Notes: a model not told the origin generated them from the sequence alone. 15,981 nt of DNA from an uncultured Prevotella sp. (GCA_900547085.1 URFI01000022.1:1-15981); one strand, 5' to 3'; counted from the first letter of the stretch, positions 6,097 to 14,517 are shown. Program-made: numbers and translations.

Positions 6097-7356
6097 ATGG
6101 CCTATTTATTTTCATCAGAATCAGTTTCAGAGGGACATCCAGATAAAGTTGCTGACCAAATTTCAGACGCTTTGCTCGATCAGTTCTTGGCTTACGATAG
6201 TGACGCACATTGCGCCATCGAGACCTTTGTGACCACCGGACAGGTGGTGATCATGGGAGAGGTTCGCTCGAAAGAATACGTTGACCTGCAAACCATCGCG
6301 CGCAAAACCATCAAGAAGATAGGTTACACCAAGTCGGAATATCAGTTTGACGGCGATTCGTGTGGCATCATGTCGGCCATTCACGAACAGAGTGACGACA
6401 TTGACCGTGGGGTGAATCGGGCGAATGAAGACGAACAGGGCGCCGGAGACCAAGGTATGATGTTTGGTTATGCCATCAACGAAACAGAAAACTACATGCC
6501 GGTATCGCTGGACTTGGCTCACCTTATCATGCGAGTTTTGGCAGAAATCCGCAAGGAAGGCAAGGAGATGACCTATCTTCGTCCCGACGCGAAGAGCCAA
6601 GTCACCATTGAATACAACGACGACCACACGCCGCGTCGCATCCACACCATCGTGGTGAGCACGCAGCACGACGAGTTTGACAGCGATGACGACCGCATGT
6701 TGGCCAAAATCAAGGCCGACGTCATCAACATTCTCATACCCCGTGTCAAGGCAGCGTGTGACGACAAGACGCGCGCACTGTTTAATGATGACATCTTATA
6801 TTATGTGAATCCTACGGGAAAGTTTGTCATTGGCGGACCTCATGGCGACACCGGGCTCACCGGAAGGAAGATTATTGTCGATACATACGGTGGGAAAGGT
6901 GCCCACGGTGGCGGAGCTTTCTCGGGCAAAGACCCTAGTAAGGTAGACCGATCGGCAGCCTACGCTTCGCGATATATTGCTAAAAACCTGGTAGCGGCAG
7001 GCGTGTCAGACGAGGTGTTGGTGCAGATTAGTTATGCCATTGGTGAGGCTAAGCCCATCAACATCTATGTAAATACATACGGACGAGGCAAAGTTGGGAT
7101 GACGGATGGCGAGATTGCCCAGAAGATAGGTGAGATGTACGATCTTAGACCGAAAGCCATCGAGAAGAAATTCGGCCTTCGCAATCCTATTTATTTCGAG
7201 ACAGCGGCTTACGGACACATGGGACGACAGTACGAAGTGAAGGAAAAAACGTTTGAAAGTCGTTATCATGAAACGAAAGTCATGCAGGTAGAGCTGTTTA
7301 CTTGGGAGAAGCTGGACGACGTGGAGCGCATCAAACAAGCCTTCGGTATTAAATAG
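6097..7356 (+). CDS. metK: S-adenosylmethionine synthetase (methionine adenosyltransferase)
   Basis: MetK makes S-adenosylmethionine from methionine and ATP in the cytoplasm, releasing phosphate and pyrophosphate. All the hallmarks are present in 419 residues. The start reads MAYLFSSESVSEGHPDK with GHPDK at 13-17, the signature GAGDQG is at 115-120, and the glycine-rich GGGAFSGKD is at 271-279, followed by PSKVDRS. An in-frame ATG exists at 6046, but it would add 17 non-conserved residues and lies upstream of the -7 box, so 6097 is the start. The protein is somewhat longer than the roughly 384-residue enterobacterial enzyme, as is usual in Bacteroidota. The gene leads a close-packed cluster, with the next start 3 nt after its stop. 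No riboswitch of a known SAM class was recognised upstream. Confidence 0.98.
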   Translation: MAYLFSSESVSEGHPDKVADQISDALLDQFLAYDSDAHCAIETFVTTGQVVIMGEVRSKEYVDLQTIARKTIKKIGYTKSEYQFDGDSCGIMSAIHEQSDDIDRGVNRANEDEQGAGDQGMMFGYAINETENYMPVSLDLAHLIMRVLAEIRKEGKEMTYLRPDAKSQVTIEYNDDHTPRRIHTIVVSTQHDEFDSDDDRMLAKIKADVINILIPRVKAACDDKTRALFNDDILYYVNPTGKFVIGGPHGDTGLTGRKIIVDTYGGKGAHGGGAFSGKDPSKVDRSAAYASRYIAKNLVAAGVSDEVLVQISYAIGEAKPINIYVNTYGRGKVGMTDGEIAQKIGEMYDLRPKAIEKKFGLRNPIYFETAAYGHMGRQYEVKEKTFESRYHETKVMQVELFTWEKLDDVERIKQAFGIK

Positions 7357-7359
7357 TAA

Positions 7360-8382
7360 ATGTTGCAGACCGACTCTCTTTCACAGTCAATCGTTGCCGA
7401 TACTGCGCATACTGGGTCCTCTATGGCGCGACAGCCCAAGCAGCTTACGCCGGCACAGGTGCTGAAGTGGTTGCCCAAAGATGCCACTCCGGCACAACAA
7501 GACTCGGCCATTCAGGCCCATATCAAGCCCAGTAAAATCAGTTGGAGCCAGATGCCGGATACCCTTCACTTGCCGGGTCATCCGGTAGGGAAGAGCTTTC
7601 GCGATGTCAGTCTGCCGCAATATTACAAGGAGTCGTTCTTTTCGAAAGACTCGATGTTCCATCCCGAACTCGATGGAGGGCGCGTGGGCGTGGTCGGCGA
7701 CCCTGTTCCGTACACGGTGTCGGGTGACGACTTGATTACAGGTGTGCTGCTCGGATGCTTTATCCTGGCCATGCTCGCCTTTTCAAAGTCTAAGCGGTTC
7801 TTGGAAAAGCAGGTTAAGACCTTCTTTTATCAGCCACGCGGACGGACGACAGAAGTCACGGAAACGGCTGAAGAGATACGGTTTCAGTTCTTTTTTGTCT
7901 TTCAGACGTGCCTGCTGTTGGCCCTCTTGTTCTTTTTCTATTCACGCACCTATGTCACCGATATCTTTGTGCTGGAATACTACCAGATCATGGGTATTTA
8001 TACCGCAGCCCTCGTTTTGTATTTCATGGCGAAAACCTTGGTCTATACATTCACCAACTGGGTGTTCTTTGATAGGAAAAAAAACGGACAATGGATGAAG
8101 GCTCGGTTGTTCTTGGTGTCGATGGAAGGCGTGGCATTATTTCCCATTGTCATGTTATTGTCATATTTCGATGTCTCGATGAAAAGTGCTGTTATTTATG
8201 CAATTATTGTCATCGTGCTGATTAAATTGCTTACGCTCTATAAGTCGTATGCCATCTTTTTCCGTCAAACGGGGTCTTTTCTGCAAATAATTTTGTACTT
8301 TTGTGCACTTGAAATCATTCCAATGCTCGCTTTGTGGGGAGTTTTTGGATTGGCAAACAATCATTTTAAAGTAAATTTTTAG
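7360..8382 (+). CDS. DUF4271 family integral membrane protein
   Basis: This 340-residue protein has a soluble N-terminal part (about 1-120, rich in Ser, Pro and Gln) followed by about six hydrophobic membrane segments near residues 124-142, 175-195, 208-229, 250-270, 275-295 and 307-331. The membrane part fits DUF4271, a Bacteroidota family usually found directly before hemD; its biochemical role is unknown. The start ATG is 3 nt after the metK stop, so the two are almost certainly cotranscribed. A later in-frame ATG at 7423 (Met22) is possible, since the first residues show no signal peptide. The stop is 7 nt before hemD. The family assignment rests on the segment pattern, the C-terminal region and the neighbours. 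Confidence 0.85.
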   Translation: MLQTDSLSQSIVADTAHTGSSMARQPKQLTPAQVLKWLPKDATPAQQDSAIQAHIKPSKISWSQMPDTLHLPGHPVGKSFRDVSLPQYYKESFFSKDSMFHPELDGGRVGVVGDPVPYTVSGDDLITGVLLGCFILAMLAFSKSKRFLEKQVKTFFYQPRGRTTEVTETAEEIRFQFFFVFQTCLLLALLFFFYSRTYVTDIFVLEYYQIMGIYTAALVLYFMAKTLVYTFTNWVFFDRKKNGQWMKARLFLVSMEGVALFPIVMLLSYFDVSMKSAVIYAIIVIVLIKLLTLYKSYAIFFRQTGSFLQIILYFCALEIIPMLALWGVFGLANNHFKVNF

Positions 8383-8389
8383 GACACTG

Positions 8390-9139
8390 ATGGTCAAAAA
8401 AATCTTGGTATCACAGCCCCAACCAACAAGTGAGAAGTCGCCATATTATGATATTGAGAAAGAATATGGTGTGAAGTGTGTGTTCCGACCCTTCTTCAAA
8501 GTGGAGGGACTCTCTGCAAAAGAATTTCGTAAGCAACGCATTAACATTCTCGATTATTCAGCTATTGTGTTCACTTCTCGCCATGCGATAGACCATTTTT
8601 TCACGCTGGCCAAGGAGATGCGTATCACCATACCGGAAGACATGAAGTACTTCTGTGTACTTGAAACCATTGCGCTGTACATCCAGAAATATGTACAGTA
8701 TCGCAAACGCAAGGTGTTTTTTGGAACGAGTGGCAAGATTGCCGACCTGGTTCCGTTGATGGTCAAGCATAAAACCGAGAAGTATCTCGTTCCGATGAGT
8801 AGTGTTCACAACGATGATCTCAAGAACCTGTTGGACGCAAAGAAACTTAAACATACCGAATGTGTGATGTATCGAACGGTGAGCAATGACATGACAGAAG
8901 AGGAAGTGAAGACGTTTGATTACGACATGATTATCTTCTTCAGTCCTACGGGCGTGAAGACATTGCAACAAAACCTGCCTCATTTTGAACAAGGTGACAT
9001 TAAGATTGGTGCCTTTGGCCCTGCCACATGCAAGGCAGTTACGGCAGAAGGGTTTCGATTGGACTTGCAAGCACCCGATGCAGACAATCCTTCGATGACG
9101 GGAGCCTTGAAGGCTTATCTGAAAAAACATAAAAAATAA
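8390..9139 (+). CDS. hemD: Uroporphyrinogen-III synthase (HemD) family protein
   Basis: HemD cyclises hydroxymethylbilane to uroporphyrinogen III, the branch point to siroheme, corrinoids and heme. The 249-residue protein has the expected two-lobed alpha/beta pattern: FTSRHAI at 61-67, FFSPTGVK at 183-190 and FGPATCKAV at 209-217 match the family's loop motifs around the active-site cleft. Sequence in this family is poorly conserved, so the assignment also leans on the Bacteroidales gene order DUF4271-hemD-rnpA. The start is 7 nt after the previous stop. No other tetrapyrrole gene is in the window, and many Bacteroidales lack complete heme synthesis, so its physiological role here is open. 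Confidence 0.85.
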   Translation: MVKKILVSQPQPTSEKSPYYDIEKEYGVKCVFRPFFKVEGLSAKEFRKQRINILDYSAIVFTSRHAIDHFFTLAKEMRITIPEDMKYFCVLETIALYIQKYVQYRKRKVFFGTSGKIADLVPLMVKHKTEKYLVPMSSVHNDDLKNLLDAKKLKHTECVMYRTVSNDMTEEEVKTFDYDMIIFFSPTGVKTLQQNLPHFEQGDIKIGAFGPATCKAVTAEGFRLDLQAPDADNPSMTGALKAYLKKHKK

Positions 9140-9147
9140 AAAGTAAA

Positions 9148-9561
9148 TTGCCGACCATTAGGCCTTTTAAACTCAGTAAGTGGGAGCGGATATGCGGTAG
9201 AACACTGCTGGAAAAGCTCTTTACCGGAGGCAAAAGTAAATCCTTTTCGGTGTTTCCTTTAAGGGTTGTTTATTTGCTGACCGATCAACCTGATGGCGAT
9301 TTACAACATGAAGCGTCCGTCAAGATGATGGTGAGTGTGTCGAAAAGGCACTTCAAGCGAGCCGTTAAACGCAACCGTGTGAAGCGTCAAGTGCGTGAGG
9401 CGTACCGGCTGAACAAAGAGATTGTGGTGTCATCTATGGCAGATTCCCCCAATCGTCAGCTGTTATTGGGCTTTATCTGGATGTCTGATGAGCTTCATGA
9501 TACGGACACCGTGGAGCGAAGTATGCAGGTCTTATTAAAACGAGTAGCTGATAAACTGTGA
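9148..9561 (+). CDS. rnpA: Ribonuclease P protein component, TTG start
   Basis: RnpA is the small basic protein that assists the RNase P RNA in cutting 5' leaders from pre-tRNAs. The signature lies at residues 64-87 and includes SKRHFKRAVKRNRVKRQVRE, the conserved RNA-binding helix; the region around GRTLLEKLFTGGKS fits the N-terminal substrate-binding cleft. The length, 137 residues, is typical. The only suitable start is the TTG at 9148; the first internal Met (residue 60) would remove the cleft. The start is 8 nt after the hemD stop, and the TGA stop overlaps the GTG start of yidD by 4 nt, pointing to coupled translation. The gene is far from any rpmH or dnaA, unlike its usual place in Gram-positive and proteobacterial genomes. 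Confidence 0.94.
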   Translation: MPTIRPFKLSKWERICGRTLLEKLFTGGKSKSFSVFPLRVVYLLTDQPDGDLQHEASVKMMVSVSKRHFKRAVKRNRVKRQVREAYRLNKEIVVSSMADSPNRQLLLGFIWMSDELHDTDTVERSMQVLLKRVADKL

Positions 9562-9809
9562 ATATCCTAAGGTCTATAAGTCACGGTATGATGCGGATTC
9601 TCCAAGGAATCTTGCTGGCTCCCATCTTGTTCTATCAGAAATTCATCACGCCTTACACGCCCCCGTCTTGCCGATTCACGCCAACATGTTCGGAATATGC
9701 ACGGCAGGCCATCATCAAGTATGGCCCGTTCAAGGGGCTGGCGTTGGCTGTATGGCGCATCTTACGATGTAATCCGTGGGGTGGTAGTGGATATGATCCA
9801 GTGCCGTAA
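9558..9809 (+). CDS. yidD: Membrane protein insertion efficiency factor YidD, GTG start
   Basis: YidD is a small membrane-associated protein that aids YidC-dependent insertion of inner-membrane proteins. The 83-residue product has the family's fixed landmarks: CRFTPTCSEY at 38-47, KYGPFKG at 54-60 and RCNPWGGSGYDPVP at its C-terminus, with cysteines 38, 44 and 71. The N-terminal helix (about 10-30) is amphipathic to hydrophobic. The GTG start is inside the last codons of rnpA (4-nt overlap). Met11 is an alternative start, but the overlap and length favour the GTG. Pairing with rnpA is a widely conserved arrangement. Confidence 0.95.
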   Translation: MNILRSISHGMMRILQGILLAPILFYQKFITPYTPPSCRFTPTCSEYARQAIIKYGPFKGLALAVWRILRCNPWGGSGYDPVP

Positions 9810-9870
9810 GTTTCTCTTTGAGTAGAGGCCCCAGCTTCATTATACAAACGAAAAATATAAATTTGATTCG

Positions 9871-11172
9871 ATGACAAAGAACTTTGTTGAAGAACTGAAA
9901 TGGCGTGGCATGTTAGCACAGATGATGCCAGGCACCGAAGAACTGCTTGAAAAAGAACTCGTGTCGGCTTATTTGGGCACTGACCCAACGGCCGACTCCT
10001 TGCATATCGGCCACTTGTGTGGCATCATGATGCTCCGTCATCTGCAAAGATGTGGGCACAAGCCCTATTTGTTGCTGGGTGGAGCGACGGGAATGATTGG
10101 TGATCCGTCAGGAAAGAGCTTGGAACGCAACCTTTTGGACGCTGATACCTTGTACCATAATCAAGAGGCTATCAAGCAACAGGTGTCCAAATTCCTCGAC
10201 TTTGATGGTGACACACCCAACAAAGCCGAACTGGTGAACAACTATGACTGGATGAAAGACTTCACTTTCCTTGACTTTGCACGCGAGGTAGGCAAGCACA
10301 TTACTGTGAATTATATGATGGCCAAAGACAGTGTGAAGAAGCGTTTGAACGGTGAAGCCAGCGATGGTTTGTCGTTTACCGAGTTCACTTACCAGCTGTT
10401 GCAGGGCTATGATTTCCTTCATCTCTATCAGAAGCATGGCATCAAACTGCAACTTGGCGGCAACGACCAATGGGGAAACATGACGACGGGTACTGAGTTG
10501 ATTCGCCGAACGTTGGGCGCTGAGGAGAATGCTTACTGTCTGACATGCCCCTTAATCACGAAGGCTGACGGGAAAAAGTTCGGCAAGACGGAGAACGGTA
10601 ACATCTGGTTGGACAGAAACCGCACAACACCGTATGCGTTCTATCAATTCTGGTTGAACGTTAGTGATGACGATGCCGAGAAATACATCAAGATATTTAC
10701 CTCCTTGGAGCGTGAAACCATCGAAGCACTGGTGGCCGAACATCAGCAAGATCCTGGCCGACGTGTCCTTCAAAAGCGTTTGGCTGAGGAGGTAACGGTG
10801 ATGGTTCATTCGCAGGAAGACTTAGACATGGCCATTGAAGCCAGCAACATTTTGTTCGGAAAAGCCACCAAAGAGAGCCTTCAAAAGCTCGATGAAGCTA
10901 CCTTCCTCGATGTCTTTAACGGCGTTCCACAATACGAAATCGGCAAGGAACAGTTGGGTTCTACGGCCGTAGACCTCTTCAATCAGGAGGGAATGGAGAT
11001 GTTCCCAAGCAAAGGTGAGATGCGGAAGTTGGTGAAAGGAGGCGGCGTTTCGCTCAACAAAGAGAAGCTTTCGTCCTTCGATCAGGTCATCACGGCAGAC
11101 GATTTGATAGACGGTAAGTACCTGTTGGTGCAGCGTGGAAAGAAGAATTACTTCCTCATTACCGTGAAATAA
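9871..11172 (+). CDS. tyrS: Tyrosyl-tRNA synthetase
   Basis: TyrS attaches tyrosine to tRNA-Tyr in the cytoplasm using ATP. The 433-residue protein has the class I landmarks: HIGH at 45-48 (in ADSLHIGHLCG), GGNDQWGN at 196-203 in the tyrosine pocket, and KFGKT at 236-240 as the KMSKS equivalent, in the bacterial TyrRS form. The C-terminal part (about 375-433, including MRKLVKGGGVSLN) is the S4-like tRNA-binding domain. The ATG at 9871 begins 61 nt after yidD. A TAAATTTG at 9858-9865 resembles a -7 box but is only 5 nt from the ATG and lacks a -33, so readthrough from the metK operon is more likely than a dedicated promoter. Two hairpins follow the gene. Confidence 0.97.
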   Translation: MTKNFVEELKWRGMLAQMMPGTEELLEKELVSAYLGTDPTADSLHIGHLCGIMMLRHLQRCGHKPYLLLGGATGMIGDPSGKSLERNLLDADTLYHNQEAIKQQVSKFLDFDGDTPNKAELVNNYDWMKDFTFLDFAREVGKHITVNYMMAKDSVKKRLNGEASDGLSFTEFTYQLLQGYDFLHLYQKHGIKLQLGGNDQWGNMTTGTELIRRTLGAEENAYCLTCPLITKADGKKFGKTENGNIWLDRNRTTPYAFYQFWLNVSDDDAEKYIKIFTSLERETIEALVAEHQQDPGRRVLQKRLAEEVTVMVHSQEDLDMAIEASNILFGKATKESLQKLDEATFLDVFNGVPQYEIGKEQLGSTAVDLFNQEGMEMFPSKGEMRKLVKGGGVSLNKEKLSSFDQVITADDLIDGKYLLVQRGKKNYFLITVK

Positions 11173-11173
11173 G

Positions 11174-11200
11174 ACAGAAACTGATAGTTTTCAGTTCTGT
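11174..11200 (+). terminator. Hairpin directly after tyrS (weak terminator)
   Basis: ACAGAAACTGA (11174-11184) pairs with TCAGTTCTGT (11191-11200) with one bulged A and a 6-nt loop. Only a short T-run follows, so alone it would be a weak terminator. Confidence 0.4.
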
Positions 11201-11216
11201 TTCAAGAATCGTAAAC

Positions 11217-11279
11217 AGCCTATGTGTCACCGGAAATCGTGCCTTTCAGACATCGTTTCAGTGACAGGTAGGCTTTTTT
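11217..11279 (+). terminator. Long two-tier stem-loop ending in T6, terminator between tyrS and the DUF3943 gene
   Basis: The outer stem pairs AGCCTATGTGTCAC (11217-11230) with GTGACAGGTAGGCT (11261-11274), 12 of 14 positions. An inner stem pairs GAAATCGTG (11233-11241) with CATCGTTTC (11251-11259), 8 of 9 including wobbles, with a 9-nt loop. Six T (11274-11279) close it. This is the likely end of the tyrS transcript, though unusually long for a plain terminator. Confidence 0.7.
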
Positions 11280-11333
11280 GTTGGTGAGGGAAGTGCCGCT
11301 TATGTTGAACCATGCTTAAGATGTTCGATATAC

Positions 11334-12909
11334 TTGAATTACTTATCTCTTATTGATTGTTTGGCTAAAACCAAGTGCTGGGTTGGCATGAGTGTTCTTG
11401 TTACTTTATTTTCGATAGAAAGTAAAGCGCAGACCTGCCATCTACAAAGCGATTCAAGCGCATTGGTTGACAGCGTAGTGCTACCTGATACCTTGTTAAA
11501 TCAATCGCCCTATGTGTTCAATGTTGACTCACTGATGGACAAACAATCAGCCAATCCCCCCAAATATCCATGGCGTGCAGCCGCTGAAGTGGTGGGGATT
11601 AACGCTACCCTCTTGGCCGTTGACTATTTTATTAGATGCTAACTTCGCCAAGGTAACCAGTAAAACGATCAAACGCAACGTTCGGCTCAACAAATGGTTT
11701 TGGGATGGAGATGTATTTCACACCAATTTATGGTACCATCCCTATCATGGTAACCTATTCTTCAACGCTGCTCGCAGTAATGGTATGAACTTCTGGGAGT
11801 CGATACCTTATACCCTGGCTGGTGACTTGATGTGGGAAATTGCTGGTGAAAACGAACTCCCATCCATCAATGACGCCATTTCTACCGGCATAGGTGGATT
11901 GGCTATTGGCGAGAGCACCTATCGTTTGTCCAACCTCGTGTACCATGATGACCAGCGAGGGTGGCAGCGTGTTGCCCAAGAACTATTGGGAGCAGCTATC
12001 AATCCCATCCGCGCATTGAATCGCATATTCACTGGTGAGGCGTGGAAGATACGTCCTCAAAAAGTAGCTTATCATGATGACGAACGATTACCTATACGCA
12101 TGACGATATCTGTTGGCGATAGATATGTATCGGGCCACGATGCTTCCACGATGCGGTTTCATACGCCTTATTTGGATTTGTCGGTCCGCTATGGCGACGC
12201 TTTCAATGATGAGAACAAGCCTTTCGATTACTTTACCCTCGAAGCGGGTGTGGTTGTGGGGCATCAACAACATGCCGTGAACCACATCAACATCATCGGA
12301 CAGTTGGCAGCAGCTCCTGTGATGGAGCACCGGGGCATGCAGTCGCGCTTCGGTGTTTATCAACATTTCAACTACGAACATACCAATGGGCGCAACGGAG
12401 GCTTGCCCCCTTACCAGCTTTCCGAAGCAGCCAGCATCGGAGTGGGGTGGCTTTGTAGGGTTCCTTCCATCCATCAAAACCTGCAATTTGATCAATCTTT
12501 CTTCCTCAATGGTATGTTGTTGGGCGGACTTTGGAGCGATTATACCGACAATCCCTTTCACAAATCCTACAACATGGGCAGCGGCTTCACCGCCCTGTCA
12601 CGCACGCAATTCTCGGTAGGTCACCGCTTTTCTTTCTCTCTGGATGCCCGCTTTTTTAGAATGTACAGTTGGCGTGGCTACGAAGATGTGCCAGCTGACA
12701 CGCCATACGAAACCTTCAGCGCACAAGGCGAGCGCAACCAATCATCCGTATGGATGTTGCGTCCCATGGTTAAAATCCCAGTTTGGCGACAATGGGGCCT
12801 TCATTTGTCGGGCGCTTATTATCATCGTGATACCCATTATACCTATCGAAACGATGCTACTGCCCGTACATACGAAGTGAGATTGGGCCTGCTTTATCAG
12901 TTAAAGTAG
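11334..12909 (+). pseudogene. DUF3943 family exported protein, interrupted by a one-base frameshift
   Basis: One protein is split over two frames. The first part runs from a TTG at 11334 to a stop at 11640-11642; the second continues in the +1 frame to 12909. Joined near 11626-11634, the text reads AAEVVGINATLLAVDYF, then LDANFAKVTSKTIKRN, and runs into WYHPYHGNLFFNAARSNG...ESIPYTLAGDLMWE, the pattern I recognise as DUF3943, a Bacteroidota and proteobacterial envelope family of unknown function. Residues 1-32 look like a signal peptide ending SKA. The C-terminal half is rich in alternating aromatic and polar residues, as in beta-barrels, so an outer-membrane location is possible. The ATG at 11575 belongs to the wrong frame before the junction and is not a real start. 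The change fits one extra base near the TTTT at 11627-11630. A sequencing error, true gene loss or phase variation are all possible. Confidence 0.82.
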
Positions 12910-12951
12910 TACAAACTTCCCCCTTCCTCGCCCTGTTTACTTGTGTTTTGG

Positions 12952-12983
12952 TTTGGTTGTGTCACGCCAACTTCTTATCTTTG
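12952..12983 (+). promoter_or_regulatory. Consensus Bacteroidota promoter for the phosphodiesterase gene
   Basis: The -33 box TTTG (12952-12955) and -7 box TATCTTTG (12976-12983) are both perfect, with a 20-nt spacer. Transcription would start near 12990, giving a leader of about 37 nt. It is the best promoter match in the window. Confidence 0.85.
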
Positions 12984-13026
12984 CAGATACATACGTAAAT
13001 CATAAACAATCAATACGCATACCATT

Positions 13027-13785
13027 ATGAAAAAATTATTTTGTACACTAGCCCTTGTTGCCTTTGCAACAGTCAGCATGTTTGCAGGTTCAAAAGTCAT
13101 TGCTCACCGTGGTTACTGGACCACACCAGGCTCGGCTCAAAACTCAAGGACATCGCTCCAGAAGGCACTCGACTTGAATATCTATGGCTCTGAAATAGAT
13201 GTATGGATCACGACCGATGGAAAACTGATGGTGAATCATGACGCTGATTTCAATGGCGTGGTGCTTGAAAAAGCTTCTTATAAGGATTGTAAGAACCTAA
13301 CACTTAAGAATGGGGAGAAGATGCCACAGCTGAAGGACTTGTTGAAGATGATGAAAAAGACCAAAAGCAAGACCAAACTCATCATTGAAATCAAGACCCA
13401 TTCAACGCTTGAAGCTAACAAACGCGCTGTTCAAGCAACGGTGAATGCCGTGAAAAAATATGGAATTCAGAACCAAGTGGAATACATTGCGTTCAGTCAT
13501 GACGTGTGTTTGGAACTGGTACGACTGGACAAGCAGGCGAAAGTGGCTTATCTTTCGGGCAACAAGACACCGGCTCAGCTCCATCAGGATGGCATCACAG
13601 GCATTGATTACCATATCAGTGCTCTGCGCAAGCACCCCGAATGGATCAAAGAGGCGCACGACCTGGGCATGACAGTCAACGTGTGGACCGTCAGTGATAA
13701 GGCTGGTATTGAAGAAATGAATAAGGCCGGGGTGGATTACATCACCACCAACGAGCCCGTATTGGCCATCGATTTGACGCGATGA
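13027..13785 (+). CDS. Secreted glycerophosphodiester phosphodiesterase family protein
   Basis: GDPD enzymes hydrolyse glycerophosphodiesters (deacylated phospholipids) to glycerol-3-phosphate and an alcohol. The 252-residue protein starts with a signal peptide (1-20, ending ATVSMFA), so it is periplasmic or exported. It shows the TIM-barrel motif set: HRG at 27-29 (His27, Arg28), GSEIDVW at 54-60 (Glu56 and Asp58, metal ligands), NHD at 70-72 (catalytic His71), EIK at 121-123, VNVWTVSD at 217-224, and the terminal GVDYITTNEP. The length is that of a single-domain enzyme. It has its own strong promoter, and the dipeptidase gene follows 57 nt later with no strong terminator between, so the two may share a transcript. 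Phospholipid headgroup preference cannot be told. Confidence 0.94.
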   Translation: MKKLFCTLALVAFATVSMFAGSKVIAHRGYWTTPGSAQNSRTSLQKALDLNIYGSEIDVWITTDGKLMVNHDADFNGVVLEKASYKDCKNLTLKNGEKMPQLKDLLKMMKKTKSKTKLIIEIKTHSTLEANKRAVQATVNAVKKYGIQNQVEYIAFSHDVCLELVRLDKQAKVAYLSGNKTPAQLHQDGITGIDYHISALRKHPEWIKEAHDLGMTVNVWTVSDKAGIEEMNKAGVDYITTNEPVLAIDLTR

Positions 13786-13818
13786 TGAGGCTGATGGAAA
13801 TAAAAAATCCATCTCATC
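13784..13818 (+). other. Small bulged hairpin between phosphodiesterase and dipeptidase genes
   Basis: GATGAG (13784-13789) and GATGGA (13793-13798) pair with TCCATC (13808-13813) followed by TCATC (to 13818), with a small bulge and a 9-nt A-rich loop. It overlaps the stop codon and has no T-run, so it might stabilise the mRNA or do nothing. Confidence 0.3.
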
Positions 13819-13842
13819 GTTAACAGAACATCCACTCAAAGC

Positions 13843-14517
13843 ATGCGAAAAATCATCTTATTGCTTGTCTTGACCACCACTTTTGCGGTGGCACAAGATA
13901 AGCAAAAACTTAGTAAAACGGCACAGTCGCTCGAGCGTCGGGGCTATGTCAACGTGCAACAGCTCGACAAAACCATCCAGGTATCCTTGATGTACGCCCG
14001 CGCAGACAACTTCACTGGCGGCGTGTTGTACGACGATTTGCGCGAAGCCTACCTCCATCCGCGCGCAGCACAGGCGCTGGTTAAGGCGCAAAAGCGGCTC
14101 AAGGAGTTGCGTCCAGATCTTCGATTGAAGATTTATGACGCTGCCCGTCCTATGTCCATTCAGCAAAAAATGTGGGACAAGGTGAAGCATACCTCCAAAT
14201 ATTTCTATGTGTCCAATCCCGCACGCGGCGGTGGTTTGCACAATTACGGACTGGCTGTCGACCTCACGCTGTGCAATCTGAAGGGCGATACCCTTGACAT
14301 GGGCACCAAAATAGACTATATGGGACGTGCGGCTCACATTGACAACGAAGCCCAACTGGTGGCGCATGGGCGCATCAGCAGGCAGGCTCGCAAGAACCGT
14401 CAGCTGCTTCGTGACGTCATGACATACGCTGGTTTCAAGCCCTTGCGTACCGAATGGTGGCATTTTAACTTCCGCTCACGGGCACAGGCAAAGCGTTATT
14501 ATCAGGTAATCAAGTAG
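13843..14517 (+). CDS. D-Ala-D-Ala dipeptidase (VanX/DdpX-like, peptidase M15D)
   Basis: M15D enzymes are zinc dipeptidases that split D-Ala-D-Ala. In species without vancomycin resistance they usually recycle the dipeptide released from peptidoglycan. The 224-residue protein has a signal peptide (1-17, ending FAVA), so it acts outside the cytoplasm, unlike cytoplasmic VanX. The zinc and catalytic set is complete: GGGLHNYGLAVDLTL gives His133 and Asp140, and TEWWHFNF gives catalytic Glu204 and ligand His207. Arg102 in DAARP matches the conserved VanX arginine. YARADNFTGG near 51-60 is also typical. The start at ATG 13843 is fixed by the signal peptide. No vanH, vanA or two-component genes are nearby, so a resistance role is unlikely. 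The stop codon lies inside the terminator stem. Confidence 0.92.
   Translation: MRKIILLLVLTTTFAVAQDKQKLSKTAQSLERRGYVNVQQLDKTIQVSLMYARADNFTGGVLYDDLREAYLHPRAAQALVKAQKRLKELRPDLRLKIYDAARPMSIQQKMWDKVKHTSKYFYVSNPARGGGLHNYGLAVDLTLCNLKGDTLDMGTKIDYMGRAAHIDNEAQLVAHGRISRQARKNRQLLRDVMTYAGFKPLRTEWWHFNFRSRAQAKRYYQVIK

Noticed and set aside
9858..9865. TAAATTTG as a promoter -7 box for tyrS
   Set aside because: It lies 5 nt before the ATG, which would make the start site fall at or inside the gene, and no TTTG lies at the -33 distance.
11575..11634. ATG at 11575 as the true start of the gene ending at 12909
   Set aside because: The first residues from this ATG (MQPLKWWG...) are a shifted reading of the conserved text in the other frame, so this is a frameshift artefact.
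13843..14517. Vancomycin-resistance vanX
   Set aside because: The protein has a signal peptide and no vanH, vanA, vanR or vanS neighbours; a peptidoglycan-recycling dipeptidase fits better.
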